This document shows positions 26,056-35,062 of a DNA stretch of 64,000 bases, in pieces; position 1 is the stretch's first letter, and every line of letters starts with the position of its first letter. The stretch is from Aquimarina sp. AU474. GTDB lineage: Bacteria > Bacteroidota > Bacteroidia > Flavobacteriales > Flavobacteriaceae. The DNA is taken from assembly GCF_900312815.1 (NCBI RefSeq), contig NZ_OMPE01000005.1, positions 186,001-250,000 on the forward strand, written 5' to 3'. The notes beneath the pieces are model-generated. The model was not told the origin of the DNA. It was given only the letters and a program-made list of their open reading frames with translations, and searched no databases. A program made the translations under genes and the position numbers.

Positions 26056-26241
26056 ATGCTAAAATTTATAAAAGGACATATGGAAAGCATTGACGGAATT
26101 GAGATATATCCGATGATATCTCTTTTAATATTCTTCATCTTCTTTGCTGCATTATTCTGGTGGGTAATCACTGCAAAAAAAGAACACATTAAAGAAGTAA
26201 GTAATATTCCATTAGAAAACGAAAAAGAGTTAATACTATGA
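26056..26241 (+). CDS. ccoQ: cbb3 oxidase small subunit CcoQ
   Basis: This 61-residue membrane protein has one helix (about 19-37, ISLLIFFIFFAALFWWV) and a charged cytoplasmic tail. Size and position between ccoNO and ccoP identify it as CcoQ, which stabilises the complex. It overlaps the ccoP start by four bases. Confidence 0.8.
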   Translation: MLKFIKGHMESIDGIEIYPMISLLIFFIFFAALFWWVITAKKEHIKEVSNIPLENEKELIL

Positions 26242-27194
26242 GAAGTACAGCATCCTACATAAGAGTAATTGTTTTTCTACTCATATCATATGTACTAATA
26301 GAGTCGATTATAGAGTCGGGTGAAGAATCAGTATTTATGACACAACCCATTGCATGGTTGGCTATGGGTATAGTTTTATTATTTGCTATTGCCATTGAAA
26401 TATGCTTAGAAGCACTTAAAGTTGTATTGTTTAAGTCTTTAAAACCTAAAGCTCAAGAACGATACCTTATAGCTGAGCAACACCGAAAAGAACAACAATT
26501 TAGAGGAGTTAAAAATATATATCTAAAACTTCTGGACAGTAAACCGGTTGAAGAAGAAGAAGAAATCATATTAGATCATAATTATGACGGAATCAAAGAA
26601 TTGGATAATAACCTCCCTCCTTGGTGGGTATATGGTTTTTATGCTACTATTTTATTTGGAGTAATTTATTTAGCTCGTTTTCATGTATTTAATGATTACA
26701 ATCAAACCGAAGAATATGAGTCTGAAGTAGCTGCAGCACTAATTGCTATAGAAGAATACAAAAAAAATGCTAAGGATTTGGTTGATGCAAATACCGTAAC
26801 CATACTCACTGATGTCTCTGATATCAGTGCAGGAAAAACCATATTTACAGCGAACTGCGTAGCATGCCATAAAGCTGATGGCGGAGGAGGAATTGGGCCT
26901 AACTTAACGGATCCTTATTGGATTTTGGGTGGAGGAATTAAAAACGTTTTCCAAACAATTTCTGAAGGAGGTCGAGATGGCAAAGGAATGGTTGCATGGA
27001 AACAAACTTTAAAACCAGCCGAAATGGCTCAAGTAGCGAGTTATGTAATGACTCTTGGAGGTACAACCCCAGTAGAACCTAAAGAACCTCAAGGAGAAGT
27101 TTGGAGCGATCCTGATACTTCTATAAAAGAAACTCCCTCTGAAGAAACCCCAGAAACAGCTTCTGATTCAACATCAGTTGTAGTAAACGAATAA
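26238..27194 (+). CDS. ccoP: cbb3 oxidase cytochrome c subunit CcoP, single heme
   Basis: This membrane-anchored cytochrome c feeds electrons to the oxidase core. The 318 residues have two N-terminal helices (about 8-25 and 35-60). A PPWWVYGFYATILFGVIYL helix (about 130-150) follows, which is the CcoP hallmark. There is one periplasmic cytochrome domain with CVACH at residue 207 and the axial Met region MVAWKQTLKP. Classical CcoP has two CxxCH motifs and I see only one. The C-terminus is an acidic Glu/Thr/Ser/Pro tail. Confidence 0.92.
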   Translation: MRSTASYIRVIVFLLISYVLIESIIESGEESVFMTQPIAWLAMGIVLLFAIAIEICLEALKVVLFKSLKPKAQERYLIAEQHRKEQQFRGVKNIYLKLLDSKPVEEEEEIILDHNYDGIKELDNNLPPWWVYGFYATILFGVIYLARFHVFNDYNQTEEYESEVAAALIAIEEYKKNAKDLVDANTVTILTDVSDISAGKTIFTANCVACHKADGGGGIGPNLTDPYWILGGGIKNVFQTISEGGRDGKGMVAWKQTLKPAEMAQVASYVMTLGGTTPVEPKEPQGEVWSDPDTSIKETPSEETPETASDSTSVVVNE

Positions 27195-27217
27195 CCCATC
27201 ACAGAAAAAGAGATCCA

Positions 27218-28639
27218 TTGGAAACAACAGGAAAAGAAACATTCAGAGATTCTATCGGAACCATAAATGAAGAGGGGAAACGTGCTTGGGTGTATCCTAA
27301 AAAACCGAGCGGTCGATTTTATAAATATCGTAAATGGGTAAGTTATAGTTTATTAATATTTCTATTTTCTGCACCATTTATTAAAATCAATGGTAATCAA
27401 TTTCTATTGTTTAATGTGCTAGAACGACGTTTCAATATTTTTGGAGCTCCGTTCTGGCCACAAGATTTTCATTTATTCGTTATTTCAATGATCATAGGAA
27501 TAGTATTTATTATACTATTCACAGTAGCTTTTGGTAGAATATTTTGTGGATGGATATGTCCACAAACTATATTCATGGAACTAGTTTTTAGAAGAATCGA
27601 ATATTGGATTGAAGGCGATCGCGGAAAACAAATACGACTGGATAAGCAACCATGGAATATCAATAAAATTAGAAAGAGGCTCACTAAATGGATACTCTTT
27701 TTTATCATTTCTTTCTTGATAGCCAATGTATTTCTAGCATATTTAATCGGTAGTGATCAACTCATAAAATATATTACAGATGGGCCTCTTATACATGTAA
27801 GCACTTTAATCTCTCTTCTTATTTTTACTGCCGTTTTCTACTTTGTATTTGCCTGGTTTAGAGAGCAGGTATGTATTATCGCATGTCCTTATGGTCGTTT
27901 ACAAGGTGTTTTGTTAGATTCAAAATCTATCGTAGTAGCATATGATTATAAACGAGGTGAAAAAGAGATTGGAAGAGCGAAATTTAAAAAAAATGAGAAT
28001 AGATCCACTAGTGGTAAAGGAGATTGCATCGATTGTTTTCAATGTGTTCATGTATGTCCAACGGGGATAGATATCAGAAATGGAACCCAACTAGAATGTG
28101 TAAACTGCACAGCATGTATTGATGCTTGCGATCATATGATGGAAAGTGTGAATCTGCCCAAAGGACTTATTCGATATGCCAGTGAGGAAAACATCGCTAA
28201 AAAAGCAAAATTTACGTTTACTCCTAGGCTAAAAGGATACAGTGCCGTATTATTAATTTTAACAGGTATTTTCTTAGGAATGTCTTTTTTAAGAAATGAC
28301 GTCGAAGCTACTATTTTAAGGTTACCTGGCCAGTTGTATGAGCACAAAGGAGATAATATCATAAGTAATGTATACACATATAAATTAGTAAACAAAACTA
28401 CCCTGGATATAGAAAATATTCATTTTGAATTATTATCTCATACCGGAAAAATTGAAATTGTAACACACAAAAATTTTAGTGTACCTGGGCAAGGACTTGC
28501 AGAAGGAACCCTATTTATTGAAATCAATAACGCCGCCTTAACAGGGGATAAAAATCGATTAAAAATAGGATTATACAGCAAGGACAAATTAATTGAAACA
28601 ACCACCACTGCATTTTTAGGGCCAAGGAGTTATCGCTAA
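27218..28639 (+). CDS. ccoG: Cytochrome oxidase accessory protein CcoG (RdxA/FixG)
   Basis: This is a polyferredoxin in the inner membrane, linked to copper handling during cbb3 assembly. The 473 residues have helices in the first 220 residues, including GRIFCGWICPQTIFMELVFR. Two ferredoxin-type Cys sets follow (CIDCFQCVHVCP and CVNCTACIDAC, about 270-305). After another helix there is a C-terminal immunoglobulin-like domain in the periplasm. Translation appears to start at TTG 27218, 23 bases past ccoP, as no earlier ATG fits. Confidence 0.93.
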   Translation: METTGKETFRDSIGTINEEGKRAWVYPKKPSGRFYKYRKWVSYSLLIFLFSAPFIKINGNQFLLFNVLERRFNIFGAPFWPQDFHLFVISMIIGIVFIILFTVAFGRIFCGWICPQTIFMELVFRRIEYWIEGDRGKQIRLDKQPWNINKIRKRLTKWILFFIISFLIANVFLAYLIGSDQLIKYITDGPLIHVSTLISLLIFTAVFYFVFAWFREQVCIIACPYGRLQGVLLDSKSIVVAYDYKRGEKEIGRAKFKKNENRSTSGKGDCIDCFQCVHVCPTGIDIRNGTQLECVNCTACIDACDHMMESVNLPKGLIRYASEENIAKKAKFTFTPRLKGYSAVLLILTGIFLGMSFLRNDVEATILRLPGQLYEHKGDNIISNVYTYKLVNKTTLDIENIHFELLSHTGKIEIVTHKNFSVPGQGLAEGTLFIEINNAALTGDKNRLKIGLYSKDKLIETTTTAFLGPRSYR

Positions 28640-28692
28640 CAAATTGTTTTTAATAGTTAAAACCATATTCAGAATCTTAAAAAATAGAAATC

Positions 28693-29139
28693 ATGAAAAT
28701 AAACTGGGGCACAGCCATTGTATTCGTATTCATAGGATTTATAAGTTTCATATTATTTTTTGTAGTGAAAATGAATACTAACAAAAAGTATGAACATGAT
28801 TTAGTTACTGAAGATTATTACAAAAAAGAACTTGCTTTTCAAGAAGAGATCAATGCAGAAAAGAATGCAAATGCCCTAAAGAATAATGTTTCAATTAAAA
28901 AAACTACTAACGGAATAGTAGTAATTTTTCCGGTTGATCAAAACTATACTACAGTGTCTGGAACAATTTCCTTATATCGCCCCTCTAACAAAAATTTAGA
29001 TTTCGAAATTCCCATAGTACTTTCTAATTCAGAAATTCTAATTCCAAAAGATCGTTTAATTGAGGGTCGTTGGGCTATAACAGTACGTTGGAACTTTAAA
29101 AACACTACTTACTTATTTAAAGAATCAATAACATATTAA
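28693..29139 (+). CDS. ccoH: CcoH/FixH-family protein
   Basis: This 148-residue protein has an N-terminal membrane helix (about 8-26). It is followed by a periplasmic beta domain starting HDLVTEDYYKKELAFQEEI, which is the conserved FixH block. FixH is needed for maturation of cbb3 oxidase, probably together with the CcoI copper pump. It ends exactly where the next gene begins and lies in the cbb3 operon. Confidence 0.9.
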   Translation: MKINWGTAIVFVFIGFISFILFFVVKMNTNKKYEHDLVTEDYYKKELAFQEEINAEKNANALKNNVSIKKTTNGIVVIFPVDQNYTTVSGTISLYRPSNKNLDFEIPIVLSNSEILIPKDRLIEGRWAITVRWNFKNTTYLFKESITY

Positions 29140-29844
29140 ATGGTAATTTCTGCATTTATATTAGGGTTATTAGGGAGTTTTCACTGTATAGGAATGTGTG
29201 GTCCTATTGCATTTATGCTACCGCTCGATCATAAAAACAAACTAAAAAAACTGTTTCAGGTTTCTTTATATCACACAGGTCGTTTATTAGCCTACAGCAT
29301 TTTGGGGGTGTTCTTTGGTCTAATTGGTAAAAGCTTATACCTTTTTGGAATGCAACAAATACTATCTATAATAATCGGCATCTTTATGATTATGATGGTC
29401 CTAGTTCCTAAACAAATTTTAAATACATATAATTTTTCAAAGCCGATTTATAAGGTAATATCTAATATCAAAAATGCTTTGGGTAAAGAACTAAGAAAAA
29501 AAACATCTGATACTTTTTTAACTATTGGTTTTTTAAATGGTTTTCTCCCCTGTGGTTTGGTGTATATGGCAATTTTTGGAGCACTTGCCCTAGGTAACTC
29601 CATAGAAAGTAGTATTTATATGCTCTTTTTTGGAATAGGAACCATTCCTTTAATGACCACAGTTGTATATACGAGTAATTTCCTTTCCAGGAATAACATA
29701 CGACCGCACATCCAAAAAATTATTCCCGTTTGTATTATAATTATTGGCTTACTATTCATTCTTCGCGGAATGGGATTGGGTATTCCCTATATCTCACCAA
29801 AACCTATAATAGAGATTGTTTCTACTAATTATAATTGTCACTAA
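29140..29844 (+). CDS. TauE/SafE-like membrane protein with Cys pair
   Basis: This 234-residue protein has six predicted helices and the opening motif LGSFHCIGMCGPIAF, with two Cys close together. A matching block GFLNGFLPCGLVYMA is near residue 140. This is the cytochrome biogenesis/sulfite exporter (TauE/SafE, DsbD-like) group often placed at the end of cbb3 operons. A role in copper or reductant transfer during oxidase assembly is likely but inferred. No gap separates it from ccoH. Confidence 0.85.
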   Translation: MVISAFILGLLGSFHCIGMCGPIAFMLPLDHKNKLKKLFQVSLYHTGRLLAYSILGVFFGLIGKSLYLFGMQQILSIIIGIFMIMMVLVPKQILNTYNFSKPIYKVISNIKNALGKELRKKTSDTFLTIGFLNGFLPCGLVYMAIFGALALGNSIESSIYMLFFGIGTIPLMTTVVYTSNFLSRNNIRPHIQKIIPVCIIIIGLLFILRGMGLGIPYISPKPIIEIVSTNYNCH

Positions 29845-29855
29845 ATCTATAAAAA

Positions 29856-31220
29856 TCAAACTGTCATAGAGAACAATTGTGTTTCGGGTCTATTACGCTG
29901 TAAACGAAGATCAAAAGCCATACAGATATTACGAACAAATGGCTGTCCTTTTTCGGTAATTTTAATACGATGATTTTCAATTTTTACTAAACCATCTTTT
30001 TCCATTTCCTGTAACCTAATAGATACCTCTGTCAACTCATCAAACTGAAGAAAACTTACGCCCCAATCTGTTTCAAAATTACACATCAGATTAAGGATAT
30101 GTTGCCGTATAACTTCATCCTCATCTGTTAACAAATGTCCTCTAAATACAGGAATAATTCCTTCTTTAACCAAATGCTGATATTCTTCAATTCCTTTTAC
30201 ATTTTGAGCAAAACCATACCAACTGTCGCTAATGGATGATACTCCTAATCCTATCATCATTTTAGTTTTTGATGCCGTATATCCCATAAAATTACGGTGT
30301 AACGTTTTATTTTTCATGGATTGATATAACGTATCATTTGGTAATGCAAAATGATCCATTCCAATTTCAGTATATCCAATATCGAATAATAATTTTTTAC
30401 CAATTTCATATTGCTTACGCTTCTGACTACCTGTTGGCAAATCAGATTCATTAAATCCACGCTGCCCATTACCTTTCTGCCAAGGAACATGAGCATAGCT
30501 ATAAAATGCCAATCGATCTGGTAATAATTCTTTTGTTTTTAAGATCGTATCAATAATAGCTTCTTGTGTTTGAAACGGTAATCCAAAAATGATATCATGA
30601 CCTACGGATGTATAGCCTATATCCTTAGCTACTTCTGTAACATATTTTACATTTTTAAACGGTTGTACTCGATGAATTGCTTTTTGAACAGATTCATTAT
30701 AATCCTGTACTCCAAAACTCACTCTTCTAAACCCCATATCATACAGCACTTGTAAATGCTCTTTGGTAGTGTTATTAGGATGTCCTTCAACACTAAACTC
30801 ATAATTATCTGCGAGCTCCGCATATTTCATAATCCCATTAATAAGATATTTCAGATTTACTGCCGAAAAAAAAGTAGGAGTACCACCTCCAAGATGTAGT
30901 TCCTTGATCTTTGGTTTCGTTTTAAAAATATTACAATACATTTTCCATTCGGTCAAAACTGTATCCAAATAAGGCTCCTCGACATCATGTCTTTTTGTGA
31001 TACGTTTATTACAGCCGCAAAACGTGCACATGCTTTCACAAAAAGGCAAATGAATATACAAGCTTATTCCCTCTTTTTCATTACTCTCTTCGAATGATTT
31101 CTGCAATGACCTTGTCCAACTTTTTAATGAAAATGTATTATCATCCCAATACGGAACAGTAGGATAACTGGTATATCTTGGTCCTGGCACATTATATTTA
31201 TTAATTAAGCTCGAGTTCAT
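29856..31220 (-). CDS. hemN: Oxygen-independent coproporphyrinogen III oxidase
   Basis: This radical-SAM enzyme decarboxylates coproporphyrinogen III to protoporphyrinogen IX without oxygen, a step of heme synthesis. The 454 residues include the cluster motif CESMCTFCGC (near 61), GGGTPTF and the HemN C-terminal domain. The CxxxCxxC spacing and the extra following Cys are typical of true HemN rather than the HemW-type look-alikes. It is the second gene of an operon led by a usp gene with a CRP/FNR-type promoter. That fits low-oxygen induction and supply of heme to the neighbouring oxidase. Confidence 0.93.
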   Translation of the reverse strand: MNSSLINKYNVPGPRYTSYPTVPYWDDNTFSLKSWTRSLQKSFEESNEKEGISLYIHLPFCESMCTFCGCNKRITKRHDVEEPYLDTVLTEWKMYCNIFKTKPKIKELHLGGGTPTFFSAVNLKYLINGIMKYAELADNYEFSVEGHPNNTTKEHLQVLYDMGFRRVSFGVQDYNESVQKAIHRVQPFKNVKYVTEVAKDIGYTSVGHDIIFGLPFQTQEAIIDTILKTKELLPDRLAFYSYAHVPWQKGNGQRGFNESDLPTGSQKRKQYEIGKKLLFDIGYTEIGMDHFALPNDTLYQSMKNKTLHRNFMGYTASKTKMMIGLGVSSISDSWYGFAQNVKGIEEYQHLVKEGIIPVFRGHLLTDEDEVIRQHILNLMCNFETDWGVSFLQFDELTEVSIRLQEMEKDGLVKIENHRIKITEKGQPFVRNICMAFDLRLQRNRPETQLFSMTV

Positions 31221-31242
31221 TTATTTGATTTTTATTGGATTC

Positions 31243-32082
31243 TTATTCGTGTAATACTAAAAAAGGAACATTGATATGATAACTTATTTTTTCTACAGTT
31301 GGATGAAATAGAATTCTTTGAAAAAAATTAAGGTTTTTGGCAACCATGGTTATCATATCTATATCTCTACTTTCAACAAAACATTGTATGGCTTCTTCTA
31401 TTTTGGGGTTGGACAAAAAATGGAAACTGTTTTTAATATTGCCTTCAAAATAGTTCTGTAGAAAATCTTTATTCTTTTTTTGCAGGTTGGTAAGTTCTTG
31501 TTCTTTTTTGGCTACATGTATAACTCGTAATGCAGCATGATTTATAGAAAGTATATTGTAAATAGTACTAAGTACTTTACTTTTATAGTAAATATTATAA
31601 TCGGTTGGAAATGCCACTTCCTTAAGCTTTGAATATTTCGCTTCTTCGGGAATAACAAGAACTGGACATTTCACTTTGGTGATAACATCACCTGTATTAC
31701 TACCTATTGTTTTCTCTTTTAGTCCAGAAGCACCTTTGGTTCCCATAACTATAAAATCAATATTTTTTTCTTGGATTTGTTTTCTTATCGTATCCACAAA
31801 GAAGATATATTCGATACTAGTAAAAAAACTATGTTTTTCGTTTAAAGGTAGTTTCTGGATTCTTTTAAGTAGGCGTTCCATTTGCTTTTTATCCCTATCT
31901 ACAACTTTATCCAGAACTTGGTTCTTAGAATCATAGAAAGAGCCATTACCTAACACTTTTTGATGGGGAGAGACGTGTAAAAAATAAAAATTACATCTCA
32001 CTTTTTTAAAAAACGATAGCGCATATGAAATGGCATTCCATGAATTTTCAGAAAAATCTGTTGGAATAAGAATGTTCTTCAT
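31243..32082 (-). CDS. Universal stress protein, two-domain
   Basis: This is a 279-residue tandem UspA protein. The first domain begins NILIPTDFSENSW and has GTKGASG...IGSNT. The second begins EVAFPTDY and has MVAKNLNFFQRILFHP in place of the nucleotide loop. It lacks the Arg-His-Ser seen in most paralogues and ends VPFLVLHE. It leads an operon with hemN, 22 bases away, under a CRP/FNR-type promoter. Its separation from the main usp cluster by the oxidase genes suggests an older or transposed duplicate. Confidence 0.88.
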   Translation of the reverse strand: MKNILIPTDFSENSWNAISYALSFFKKVRCNFYFLHVSPHQKVLGNGSFYDSKNQVLDKVVDRDKKQMERLLKRIQKLPLNEKHSFFTSIEYIFFVDTIRKQIQEKNIDFIVMGTKGASGLKEKTIGSNTGDVITKVKCPVLVIPEEAKYSKLKEVAFPTDYNIYYKSKVLSTIYNILSINHAALRVIHVAKKEQELTNLQKKNKDFLQNYFEGNIKNSFHFLSNPKIEEAIQCFVESRDIDMITMVAKNLNFFQRILFHPTVEKISYHINVPFLVLHE

Positions 32083-32103
32083 TATTAATACTTTCTAATA
32101 AAA

Positions 32104-32146
32104 CAAATGTATTAGGATGCATTAATGAAAAGAATGACAAATATCA
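32104..32146 (-). promoter_or_regulatory. CRP/FNR-type site plus -7 box for usp-hemN operon
   Basis: TGACAAATATCA (32135-32146) is followed on the minus strand after 23 bases by TACATTTG (32104-32111), a full match to TAnnTTTG. The usp ATG begins 22 bases further on. Confidence 0.78.
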
Positions 32147-32166
32147 GTTTATAGGTTTTTACTATA

Positions 32167-33222
32167 TTATTCTATTAATTGAAGTGCGGGTAAATCCAAA
32201 ATTTTAATGGTTCTTCCTTCGATTTCTATAAGTCCATCTTTTTTAAAACTGGATAGTGTGCGTATTAAACTCTCTGTGGCAATACCAGCAACACTGGCTA
32301 GATCATTTCTAGATATCTTGATACTCTCATCAGGTTTTTTGTTTAGTACCTCTACAAATTGTAAGATCGTTTGTGCCGTCTTTTTTCGAACAGAACTATA
32401 AGCCATTTGTAATAATTGCTCTTTTATCTCGGATAGATTATCACTAAGCAACTCCATGAGTTCTAATGAAATATTTTTACTTTTTTCTAATATTTCTTTT
32501 AAATTATTTTTTGATATTCCGGCCAATTCTGTGTCTTCAACGGCAGTTGCAGATTCTTGATACGGGGTATTATCAACGAATGAAGTAAAACCTAGAAAAT
32601 CATCGGCTTTAAACAAAGCAGTAATAAGTTCTTTACCACTTTCATCCATTTTGTGGGTTTTAATCACACCTTTTATAATTAAAAAAATATTGTTAGAATG
32701 ATCTCCTTCTTTAAAAATAGAAACTCCTTTTTTATACTTGGAGATATCACCATGATCATCAAAAAAATTCTTAAGTTCATGTAGGTTTCTAAGGCTATCC
32801 TTAGATTCCTCTTTTGGTGTATGAAATTGATCTTTCAATATTTTAGAAATAATCTCTGCTTTTGCCAGGCGACTTTCTATGGCACTTAATAACTCATCTT
32901 CTTCAAAAGGTTTGGTTAGATAATCATCAGCTCCCATATCCATTCCCTTACGAATTTCTTTATGTTCCGTTTTCGCAGATAAAAAAATAAATGGTATTTG
33001 ATTCGTATTAGTATTATCTGATAATGCTTCCAATACTCCATAGCCATCAACCTCTGGCATCATTATATCACACACAATAATATCTGGTTTTTCTTCTTGT
33101 GCTTTGGCAATACCTACTTTTCCATTTGGAGAAGTAATCACCTTATAATTTGACAGTTCTAGAAGTTCTGCAGTATTTTCTCTTAATGCAGTATCATCCT
33201 CGATTAATAGTATGGTTTTCAT
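32167..33222 (-). CDS. Response regulator fused to a CRP/FNR-type DNA-binding protein
   Basis: This 351-residue transcription factor contains a receiver domain (1-120, acceptor Asp52 in CDIMMPE, Lys in LTKPF). A cyclic-nucleotide-type beta barrel follows (about 150-245) with a linker and dimer helix. A CRP-type winged helix (about 285-345) has IATESLIRTLSSFKKDG as recognition helix. Glu and Arg of the CRP/FNR contact triad are kept. There is no Fe-S Cys cluster as in FNR, and the Arg that binds cAMP phosphate is not seen, so phosphorylation is the likely signal. It is translationally coupled to the kinase upstream (TAATG). It is the best candidate to bind the TGAY-N4-RTCA sites in this island. 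Confidence 0.9.
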   Translation of the reverse strand: MKTILLIEDDTALRENTAELLELSNYKVITSPNGKVGIAKAQEEKPDIIVCDIMMPEVDGYGVLEALSDNTNTNQIPFIFLSAKTEHKEIRKGMDMGADDYLTKPFEEDELLSAIESRLAKAEIISKILKDQFHTPKEESKDSLRNLHELKNFFDDHGDISKYKKGVSIFKEGDHSNNIFLIIKGVIKTHKMDESGKELITALFKADDFLGFTSFVDNTPYQESATAVEDTELAGISKNNLKEILEKSKNISLELMELLSDNLSEIKEQLLQMAYSSVRKKTAQTILQFVEVLNKKPDESIKISRNDLASVAGIATESLIRTLSSFKKDGLIEIEGRTIKILDLPALQLIE

Positions 33223-34457
33223 TATTGGTTATGATTATTAGTAATAGGTATTTGTACTGTGAACGTGGACCCATAATTTTCTTTACTCTTAAAAGTGACA
33301 GTTCCTCCAAGGTTTTCTACATGACTTTTAACAATGTTAAGTCCAATACCCGTTCCTTGATCCAAGAGTGCATTCTCTGCTCTAAAATATCGTTTAAATA
33401 TATATATTTGTTCCTTTTTGGGTATCCCTATACCTTGGTCTACAATATGAAAAGTAAGTAGGTCATTTTCAAAAATCGCTTGCAGGTCGATTGTTGTATT
33501 CTCTCCAGAATATTTTACAGCATTACGTATTAGATTCGTTAATATAAGTTCTAATATTTTCTCATCAAAATCAATAATATGATCATCAATATCTTTTGGG
33601 TATTTAATTCTTTGCCCATCTTTTAGCAACATATTGGCATCATAGACTACCTCATTAACTACCTTACTTAAAGGAAATTTAGTGAATTTATATTTTACTT
33701 TGCCGCTTTCTAAGCGCTCTACAGATAAAAAATCATTAAGAATATTATCCAGAAATTTCACTTTGTTCTTGATTGTAGAAAGGTGTTTATCTCTTTTTTC
33801 TTGTTGTTCAGTTTTGGTATACTTGCCTATTAAAGTTGTAGAAGTAAGAATACCACTTAGTGGTGTTTTAAATTCATGAGATACCAAAGAAAGGAATTTG
33901 GTTTTTAATTCGTTTAAATCTTGCTCTTTTTTCAAAGACTCTTTGATCTTAGCCTCGGCCTCCATTCTAAGTTTTACTTCTTCTTTAAGCTCTTCAATTG
34001 TTTGTCTTAGTTCCTCAGTTCTTTTTTCTATCTTCTTTTCTAATGCTATGTTGAGCTCTTTTATCTGATTTTCCTTTTCTTTTCTCTCAGTAATATCAAT
34101 AACTAAAGCCATAATATAATTATGACCGTATATAGTAAAAGGATTTAAACCAGCTTCTACTGGGAATTCTGTACCATCTTTTCTTATACCATAAAGATCT
34201 CTTCCTTTACCCATTTTTCTTTTTTCTGAGTGTTTTCCAAAGTCTTCAAAATGATTTTTATGGTTATGATGATATTTCTGAGGTATTAATATATTTAGTT
34301 TTTGCCCCACTAACTCTTGTTCCTTATATCCAAAAATATCATTAGCAGAGCCATTAGTTGCTACGATAACTTGCTCTTCATTAACGATAATGATACCTTC
34401 TGAAACTGCCTCAGTTAACAGATTAAAAATGTTGTTGTTTTTTGCAAAAACTTTCAT
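33222..34457 (-). CDS. Soluble PAS-domain sensor histidine kinase, FixL-like
   Basis: This 411-residue kinase has no membrane helix, so it senses an internal signal. A PAS domain (about 12-125) is followed by a long coiled coil (about 125-185). The HisKA domain has phosphoacceptor His194 (LVSHEFKTPL), and a HATPase domain follows (NLIRNAVKYS, GTGIGLNI). In the PAS domain, H66 and R86 fall at the positions of the proximal heme His and the distal Arg of FixL. These residues also occur in PAS domains without heme. It is coupled to the response regulator and lies next to cbb3 oxidase genes. An O2 or redox signal is probable, not proven. Confidence 0.9.
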   Translation of the reverse strand: MKVFAKNNNIFNLLTEAVSEGIIIVNEEQVIVATNGSANDIFGYKEQELVGQKLNILIPQKYHHNHKNHFEDFGKHSEKRKMGKGRDLYGIRKDGTEFPVEAGLNPFTIYGHNYIMALVIDITERKEKENQIKELNIALEKKIEKRTEELRQTIEELKEEVKLRMEAEAKIKESLKKEQDLNELKTKFLSLVSHEFKTPLSGILTSTTLIGKYTKTEQQEKRDKHLSTIKNKVKFLDNILNDFLSVERLESGKVKYKFTKFPLSKVVNEVVYDANMLLKDGQRIKYPKDIDDHIIDFDEKILELILTNLIRNAVKYSGENTTIDLQAIFENDLLTFHIVDQGIGIPKKEQIYIFKRYFRAENALLDQGTGIGLNIVKSHVENLGGTVTFKSKENYGSTFTVQIPITNNHNQ

Positions 34458-34461
34458 ATGT

Positions 34462-34536
34462 CAAATGTAATAATTTTGGACCGTTACTAGACCTGACCAA
34501 TGTCATAAAAAAAAAGACTGTGTCGAATTATCTTAG
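34462..34536. promoter_or_regulatory. CRP/FNR-type site between kinase/regulator operon and TerB-like gene
   Basis: TGACCAATGTCA (34494-34505) lies between divergent genes. To the right TATCTTAG (34529-34536) is 23 bases away. To the left on the minus strand TACATTTG (34462-34469) is 24 bases away. The site would make the kinase/regulator pair autoregulated. Confidence 0.7.
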
Positions 34537-34562
34537 CGCTAACAATAATAAACATTAGCATT

Positions 34563-34967
34563 ATGAATACAACACAAAATATAGGAATCGTTTTTTATCA
34601 AAATCTAGGCAAATTGTTTTATGCCATTGCCGCGTCGGATAAGGTAGTTCGCAAATCTGAATATAATTCACTAAGAAAAATTGTAAAATCACAATGGCTA
34701 GCCGTAGATGATCTAGAAGATGAGTTTGGCGCAGATGCTGCTTTCCAAATCGAGATTGTTTTTGATTGGTTGGATTATACTGCACTTAACGCAGAGACTT
34801 GCTTTGGTGAATTTAAATCTTTTTACAGTGATAACAAATCACTTTTTACAACCAAAATAAAACAATTAATTGGAGATACTGCCAATAGCATAGCCAACGC
34901 TTTTTCTGGTAAAAACAAATCCGAATTAATCATGTTAGGGAAACTTCAATTAATTTTTGAAGATTAA
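34563..34967 (+). CDS. TerB-like protein
   Basis: This 134-residue soluble helical protein resembles the TerB tellurite-resistance fold. It has YAIAASDKVVRKSEYNSLRK near the N-terminus (residues about 20-39), where TerB proteins carry an acidic metal-binding loop. A second helical repeat follows (FEDNKSLF-like, about 85-120). TerB-domain proteins are linked to stress at the membrane, but the role is unclear. It has its own CRP/FNR-type promoter shared with the kinase operon. Confidence 0.6.
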   Translation: MNTTQNIGIVFYQNLGKLFYAIAASDKVVRKSEYNSLRKIVKSQWLAVDDLEDEFGADAAFQIEIVFDWLDYTALNAETCFGEFKSFYSDNKSLFTTKIKQLIGDTANSIANAFSGKNKSELIMLGKLQLIFED

Positions 34968-34996
34968 AACTCTTACAGAGGTATATCGTATTTAAC

Positions 34997-35039
34997 TGAT
35001 TTATATCATATTTTAATACCTACTGTGTTGCTAATTTTA
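34997..35039 (+). promoter_or_regulatory. CRP/FNR-type site plus -7 box for small membrane protein
   Basis: TGATTTATATCA (34997-35008) is followed after 23 bases by TAATTTTA (35032-35039). The gene starts 24 bases later. Confidence 0.7.
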
Positions 35040-35062
35040 CTTCAACATAAAAACACATTATT

